Assembly: GCF_900102265.1 (NCBI RefSeq)
Contig: NZ_FNBH01000005.1
Span: forward strand, 124,001 to 188,000
Reading direction: 5' to 3'
From: Epilithonimonas hungarica
Lineage (GTDB): Bacteria; Bacteroidota; Bacteroidia; Flavobacteriales; Weeksellaceae
Length of the DNA stretch: 64,000 bases
Position numbers and translations under genes: made by a program. Below, piece by piece: positions 62,339-64,000 of this stretch (the first letter of the stretch is position 1; each line of letters starts with the position of its first letter). The notes under the pieces are model-generated. The model saw only the letters and a program-made list of their open reading frames with translations. It ran no database searches and had not been told where the DNA came from.

Positions 62339-63673
62339 TTATTTCTTCAATACTTCAAGAAACTCATCGTGAGAGATTGAAGTTTCGTTTTTCTTAGATT
62401 TCTCCAAGATAACGTCTTTCAATTTCGCCATAGCAACTTCAGAAGATATTTGTCTTACCTGGTTTTCGTCTTTCAACATTTCCGCAGCATATTTCTGAAC
62501 CTCATCATCACCTAAGTGGTGGATTCCGTAGATCGCTAACTGATTTCTTACCAATTGCTCAGCTTGTCCCAGAACTTCTGAATAATCCAATTGGATCTCA
62601 TTATCGTTCATCAATTTTCCTTCAAGGATTTGACCTTTGATAATGTTCTTTTCGTTTTCAAGGATCTCTTTAGCCTGTGCTTCAGAAGTGATATTTTGAT
62701 TAGAGAACAATAACCATTTGATCAGGAATTCTTCCGGTAATTTGATTTCTTCTTTCTCGTTAACTTGCTCTAGGATTTTGTTTACGAAATGAACATCAGC
62801 ATTTTGTTGGAAATACTCATCTAATTCCGTTTTCACTCTCGCTCTCAATTCCTCTTCAGTTGTAATAACATCCTTACCATAAACTTTGTCGAACAACTCT
62901 TGGTTAAGTTCCGCAAGGTTCAATCCGTAGATATCTTTTACAGTTACTTCAACCTCGTTGTGGTGAAGGTGTTCTGCTTCTTCTTTGCTGAATCCTAATT
63001 GTTTTGCCAATTCTTCCTTAGAAACTAGATCTTCTTTAGAAACTTTTACAGAATCGTCCTTTTTCAATTTTTTCACCAGATCGTAAGCTTCTTTCTGTTC
63101 TTTAGAAATCGTTACATTTTTTGGAGCGTGGTGGTGCTCCCCTTCTGCATCAGCTTCTACAACTTGAGCAATTTCTAAAGCGACATAAGAATCTTTACCT
63201 ATTTTTTCTTCTGGCAATCTTTCCGCAAAACGTTTTTGCATATTTTCTACACTTGTAGAGATTTCTTTGTCAGAAGCTTCTACTTTGTAGTGAGGTGCTT
63301 CGTATTTAGTCAAATCCACAGTGAATTCTGGCTCGTATCCAACTTCGAAAGCTACGGATAGAGATTCTGCATTGTGATTGAAGTCGTTGACTGGCTGAGG
63401 AACCGGTTGTCCAACCAATCTCAGTTTGTTTTCGTTTACATAACCGTTTAGAGCCTCAGAAACCTGTTTGTTGATTTCTTCGAAAGCGATTCCAGCCTCA
63501 TATTGTTTTCTTACCATACTCAATGGCACTTTCCCTTTTCTGAATCCGGGAATCTGCGCATTTTTCGCATAGTTGATCAATTGCTTTTCTACTTTTTCCT
63601 TATAATCTGCCTTCTCCAATGTTACCGTAAGTAGTGCACTTACCTCATCGTGGTTTTTAGCTGTAACGTTCAT
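62339..63673 (-). CDS. tig: trigger factor
   Basis: A 444-residue ribosome-bound chaperone. The ribosome-docking loop is GFRKGKVP (residues 40-47); the middle PPIase domain is divergent with a His-rich stretch (EGEHHHAPKNV) and the C-terminal part is the helical chaperone body (EELRARVKTELDEYF). Bacteroidota trigger factors usually have such a reduced PPIase domain. A perfect promoter lies upstream at 63694-63724. Confidence 0.93.
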   Translation of the reverse strand: MNVTAKNHDEVSALLTVTLEKADYKEKVEKQLINYAKNAQIPGFRKGKVPLSMVRKQYEAGIAFEEINKQVSEALNGYVNENKLRLVGQPVPQPVNDFNHNAESLSVAFEVGYEPEFTVDLTKYEAPHYKVEASDKEISTSVENMQKRFAERLPEEKIGKDSYVALEIAQVVEADAEGEHHHAPKNVTISKEQKEAYDLVKKLKKDDSVKVSKEDLVSKEELAKQLGFSKEEAEHLHHNEVEVTVKDIYGLNLAELNQELFDKVYGKDVITTEEELRARVKTELDEYFQQNADVHFVNKILEQVNEKEEIKLPEEFLIKWLLFSNQNITSEAQAKEILENEKNIIKGQILEGKLMNDNEIQLDYSEVLGQAEQLVRNQLAIYGIHHLGDDEVQKYAAEMLKDENQVRQISSEVAMAKLKDVILEKSKKNETSISHDEFLEVLKK

Positions 63674-63693
63674 TAATTGAAATTTTTAGGTTG

Positions 63694-63724
63694 CAAAAGT
63701 ATGCAAATTCTGAGGAACTTCAAA
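63694..63724 (-). promoter_or_regulatory. promoter of tig
   Basis: On the minus strand, TTTG at 63724-63721, exactly 19 bases, TACTTTTG at 63701-63694. The ATG is at 63673. Confidence 0.85.
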
Positions 63725-63779
63725 ATTAAATACGATCTTGATATTTATAAAAAATCATAATTTTTTATAAATGATGTTC

Positions 63780-64000
63780 TTAAGAAGCTTTCCAAAAAGT
63801 CCAAACCGTCCCATTGAAAACAGCCAGCATCTTTTTTGTCGTGTCATAAACTATCATTCCCGGTGTCGGAGAAACAATATTAAGGTGTGGATTGGCCACC
63901 TTTGGCAGGATCATAGCTCTATTTGTATCTTCCAAAACCAAGATCCCCGGCGTGGAAGTTACTGTTCCGAATGACACTTTCGCATCTGTCTGCTCTGTCA
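63780..64000 (-). CDS. hypothetical protein, C-terminal part (5' end outside window)
   Basis: The open frame continues past the right edge, so only the last 73 residues are seen. The segment VTSTPGILVLEDTNRAMILPK...PGMIVYDTTKKMLAVFNGTVWTFWK resembles the tail modules of secreted Flavobacteriia proteins that end in a NGTVWTFWK-like strand. No catalytic motif is visible. Internal methionine 63977 is unlikely to be the start because coding continues upstream. Confidence 0.7.
   Translation of the reverse strand, partial: TEQTDAKVSFGTVTSTPGILVLEDTNRAMILPKVANPHLNIVSPTPGMIVYDTTKKMLAVFNGTVWTFWKAS

Overview
The window is a chromosomal stretch from a member of the Bacteroidota, class Flavobacteriia, most likely a Chryseobacterium-like Weeksellaceae. 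This rests on three things. Gene content is typical: a DUF3276 PUR-alpha-like protein, DUF3667 and YkvA membrane proteins, an ExbB-ExbD-ExbD-TonB-PstS-TPR cluster, bacillithiol BshB1, an Mrp/NifU pair and a split 5'-nucleotidase. Promoters match the Bacteroidota pattern TTTG-N19-TAnnTTTG. Ribosome-binding sites are absent or weak. No CRISPR array, insertion sequence, integrase or prophage was found. Almost everything is housekeeping or cell-envelope biology.

Layout. 1-2311: a split 5'-nucleotidase (left half cut by the window edge) and a methyltransferase. 2427-7568: dapA, a small unknown protein, mqo, an ABC half-transporter and a DUF3276 protein. 7670-8503: tRNA-His and bshB1. 8589-14418: a TonB energisation operon with a PstS-like lipoprotein and a TPR protein. 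14705-21033: leuS, a GT2 glycosyltransferase coupled to an unknown gene, waaA and a cupin. 21524-31951: rpmH, ftsE, trmN6, a histidine kinase, ribE, pdxA, DUF177-rpmF, accB-accC and rocD.

30947-39456 is a compact eight-gene glycosyltransferase cluster. It looks A+T-richer than its neighbours, has several overlapping start/stop codons, and contains no visible flippase, polymerase or ligase. It is followed on the other strand by a secreted protein built of two tandem mannose-lectin (MMBL/B-lectin) domains with all six sugar-binding motifs, and by a phosphomannose-isomerase-like cupin. The lectin is my best candidate for a little-described function, possibly a lectin-like bacteriocin or a surface-glycan-binding protein.

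40854-48507: gltX, accA, rplM-rpsI-rpsB, DUF3667 and pncB. 48786-54581: a BON lipoprotein with an SH3b partner, an outer-membrane beta-barrel protein, a glycosyltransferase and an LpxH-like phosphoesterase. 54951-64000: a dicarboxylate symporter, a serine hydrolase fused to a carbohydrate-binding E-set domain, mrp-nifU, a YkvA protein, gpsA, an M23 peptidase, tig and a protein cut by the right edge.

The intergenic DNA is unusually structured. At least four families of dispersed, palindrome-like repeats fill the larger gaps: (R1) about 80-140 bp composite palindromes, five copies; (R2) about 28 bp REP-like units, roughly nine copies, often as inverted pairs; (R3) a long inverted repeat whose ends read AACCACATAGG / CCTATGTGGTT; (R4) CACAAAG-type repeats. 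Another repeat motif appears to have inserted in frame into waaA. These families, and the lectin, are the parts most worth a second look.
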